From: Tomocerus qinae
Taxonomy: Eukaryota > Arthropoda > Collembola > Entomobryomorpha > Tomoceridae
Direction of reading: 5' to 3'
DNA length: 64,000 nt
NCBI GenBank assembly: GCA_020055645.1
Contig: CM034546.1
Span: 18,786,001-18,850,000, forward strand
Position numbers and translations under genes: made by a program
The notes under the pieces: model-generated
The model's input: only the letters and a program-made list of their open reading frames with translations
Databases searched by the model: none
Told to the model about the DNA's origin: nothing
Shown: piece after piece, positions 62,301-64,000 of the stretch
Position numbering within the stretch: position 1 is the first letter of the stretch
Layout: every line of letters begins with the position of its first letter

Positions 62301-63876
62301 TTTAATAGTTTCGTTTTTAGTTATTTTTCATTAAGCAATATGTTTGTGTTGGTTTTAGTTGTTTGATCCGATTTGGTTCCTGCCAGAAAGTTCCTACTTG
62401 AGTCAATTCATCAAAGTTCGAGAAGATAATTATCCTGGTCATGGATACCCTGCGTTTATCGTGGCAGACCAAGTAAACTGGACAGCTAGCTTAAAAGTCT
62501 TCGATAATTTTACTGCAACTCTCAAAAATTCTGACGCCATCTTTCGGTTTGAAAATTGGTACGACGACTTCAAGGAATATTCTAATACCAATTTTAACAC
62601 AGGTAAATATTCAACCATGTTTGTACATACAGGGTAGTTCAGATGTTTGTTCAATATATATGTATGTTCACGTGATCTACGTTCTCGTTCCTGAACGGAG
62701 GCAGGTACGTAAATGCGGAGGCCACCATTAGAAAGAGGACAATATTTCCAATCGAATAGAGTATAATAAGTATTTTATCAGTTCCAGTTGCTTGAACCAC
62801 AAGCGGTTCAAAAAATTATTAAATCGCACAATCGTTACCAACAGCCTTTTTACATGGAGTAAATTTTGGAAAATTTACAGCGCCTGGAAGTAGGTCTAAC
62901 CCGGAACCAAAAAATAGTTATTATACTCAGTTCGATTGGAAATTTTGTCTTCTTTCAAATGGTGGCCCCTTCATTTCCGTAGCGGCCTTCGTTCAGGAAC
63001 TAGAGAGCGTAGACCACGTAAACATACATCTGGATAGGGGTATATATCTCATTGTATCAATATCCTATTTAATAACTCTGATTTTTGAAAAGATATACCA
63101 AATACTCAGTTGAAGCCAAAGCAGTTTCAGAAATATATGGCCAAATTTCTCTACAGTGCTTATGGGTCTAAGTATAGAGCCTATTTCAAAGTGGAGGGCA
63201 ATATCACTTGCGGAGAAATTCTTCCTCCTATTAAGGTAAATCCTTTGTAATTCATTTTATCCATAAAATGGTCTAATTGTCTTTGGTTTTCAGTTAACGA
63301 TGATGCAATTCCGTTTCACGACCTTCAGCGGACCCGAAGTGCACATTCCTAAAATGCACGAGATCAAAAATTTAGTGAAGAATGCAAATCTCACATTTAA
63401 TGCAAATACCGAGAAGCGAATGTTCGCCTGGACGACTGGATTTGTTTCTTGGGAGACTGACGAGGTTTGTTTACAATATCTAGGAGTCATTTAATTCAAT
63501 GCATTCATTTTCATATTTTGTTTTGATATTTTAGATAATCACAGGAGAGTTGTACAGAAATGTCGCAATATCATTCGTTTGCGTTCTCGTAACGACGTTC
63601 TTACTTCTTGCTAATCTACGGGTCTGTTTGTTTTGCGGAATCTGTGTTATTTTCACCTTAATCAACGTGGGAGGACTCATGCATTTCTGGGGACTGACTA
63701 TTGATACCGTTAGTATTATTAATATTATTTATGCAACGATTAATTTATGAAAAATCATAAGCAAGGTAATCAAACATCATCATTACAATTAATATTTATT
63801 CTATTTGTATTTCAGGTATCGTGTATTGATATTGTGTTGGCTATTGGACTATGCGTCGACTACGCAGCTCATATAG
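59362..63876 (+). CDS. Patched-domain transmembrane protein (PTCHD/Patched-related), 3' end outside the window
   Basis: Sixteen exons chain in phase: 59362-59474, 59587-59833, 59920-59990, 60061-60372, 60686-60967, 61035-61118, 61189-61225, 61299-61482, 61554-61678, 61759-62013, 62089-62157, 62359-62602, 63093-63235, 63294-63464, 63535-63708, 63816-63876. They give about 857 codons and continue past the edge. A first TM (FIIGTLIWTAICGLGFF) is followed by a large extracellular loop with DRRKRS and an acidic stretch. The sterol-sensing domain follows: MLVVGFAIMFVYVG, YLSIAGIFCVGMAVIV, and PFLILGIGIDDMF with the proton-relay-type GxGxDD. A second loop and the start of the C-terminal RND half (VLAIGLCVDYAAHI) come next. 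The family are RND-like permeases for sterols or lipid-modified ligands. The Patched-domain-containing group fits better than canonical Patched, but the subgroup is not certain. Confidence 0.92.
62146..62295 (+). repeat. 35-bp tandem repeat overlapping an exon end
   Basis: Four copies with 35-bp period contain 'aaacttaaacag' (ends at 62157, 62192, 62227 and, as 'aagcag', 62262) followed by 'tttgaacatttattgttt'. The first copy contains the last 12 exon bases and the GT donor. In later copies the donor 'ggttt' has become 'gattt'. Confidence 0.85.
62659..63031. mobile_element. MITE with ~100-bp imperfect inverted repeats in a Patched-gene intron
   Basis: 'atgtatgttcacgtgatcta' at 62660 is mirrored by 'cgtagaccacgtaaacatac' near 63008-63027. 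Matching continues inward through 'cgttcctgaacg' and 'aggccaccatt'. About 370 bp, noncoding. It fills most of the intron between exons 62602 and 63093. Target duplication not resolved. Confidence 0.8.
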
Positions 63877-64000
63877 GTAAATAAAATAAAAATGTTTTAG
63901 TCTTATTAGGATTTTGAAAAATATTTAAGACAAGTTAAATTCTTAATGAATTTATTTAATCTCACCTTTACAACTAATTATAATATTAGTAATTATATAA

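Overview
The window is animal nuclear DNA, and the ionotropic receptor and gene style point to an arthropod. The evidence is AT-rich sequence, genes split by short GT-AG introns (mostly 60-100 bp), a divergent ionotropic receptor, a class A GPCR, ML-domain lipid-binding proteins, zinc-finger-associated-domain (ZAD-like) C2H2 proteins and a Patched-family gene. A springtail-like hexapod is my guess, but the sequence alone does not prove it. Nothing is prokaryotic: no operons, no CRISPR.

Layout. Positions 1-9257 are a head-to-tail satellite of about 24 copies of a ~382-bp unit. The unit is itself an ancient ~191-bp dimer and is partly organised into ~1,530-bp four-unit higher-order repeats. It abuts a second, unrelated satellite (9261-11874, ~268/280-bp unit, also an internal dimer). 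11.9-18.3 kb is repeat-rich: a diverged tandem duplication, a 124-bp inverted-repeat element, a 952-bp fold-back element and a decayed LINE. From 18.4 to 55.6 kb every gene I could model lies on the minus strand: an ionotropic receptor (IR), a GPCR with a cysteine-rich tail, a secreted six-cysteine protein, an IR pseudogene, two tandem ML proteins, two tandem ZAD-like zinc-finger genes, a 2-oxoglutarate/Fe(II) oxygenase, a second secreted six-cysteine protein, and an intact FLYWCH/MULE transposase gene between 758-bp direct repeats. From 59.36 kb to the right edge runs a plus-strand Patched-domain gene, cut off by the window.

Gene models were assembled by hand from splice consensus, reading phase and, where available, the paralogue's exon structure. 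Within each model the coding lengths sum to a multiple of three, or end in the expected phase at the window edge. Four families occur as local duplicates (IR, ML, ZAD zinc finger, six-cysteine secreted protein), so the region has grown by duplication and then been peppered with small inverted-repeat elements, several inside introns. The most unusual items are the GPCR whose exon set continues into four CxxC pairs, the nested satellite hierarchy, the paired secreted-protein genes with a shared upstream block, the zinc-finger pair in which one copy kept two of ten fingers, and the near-identical direct repeats around the MULE gene.
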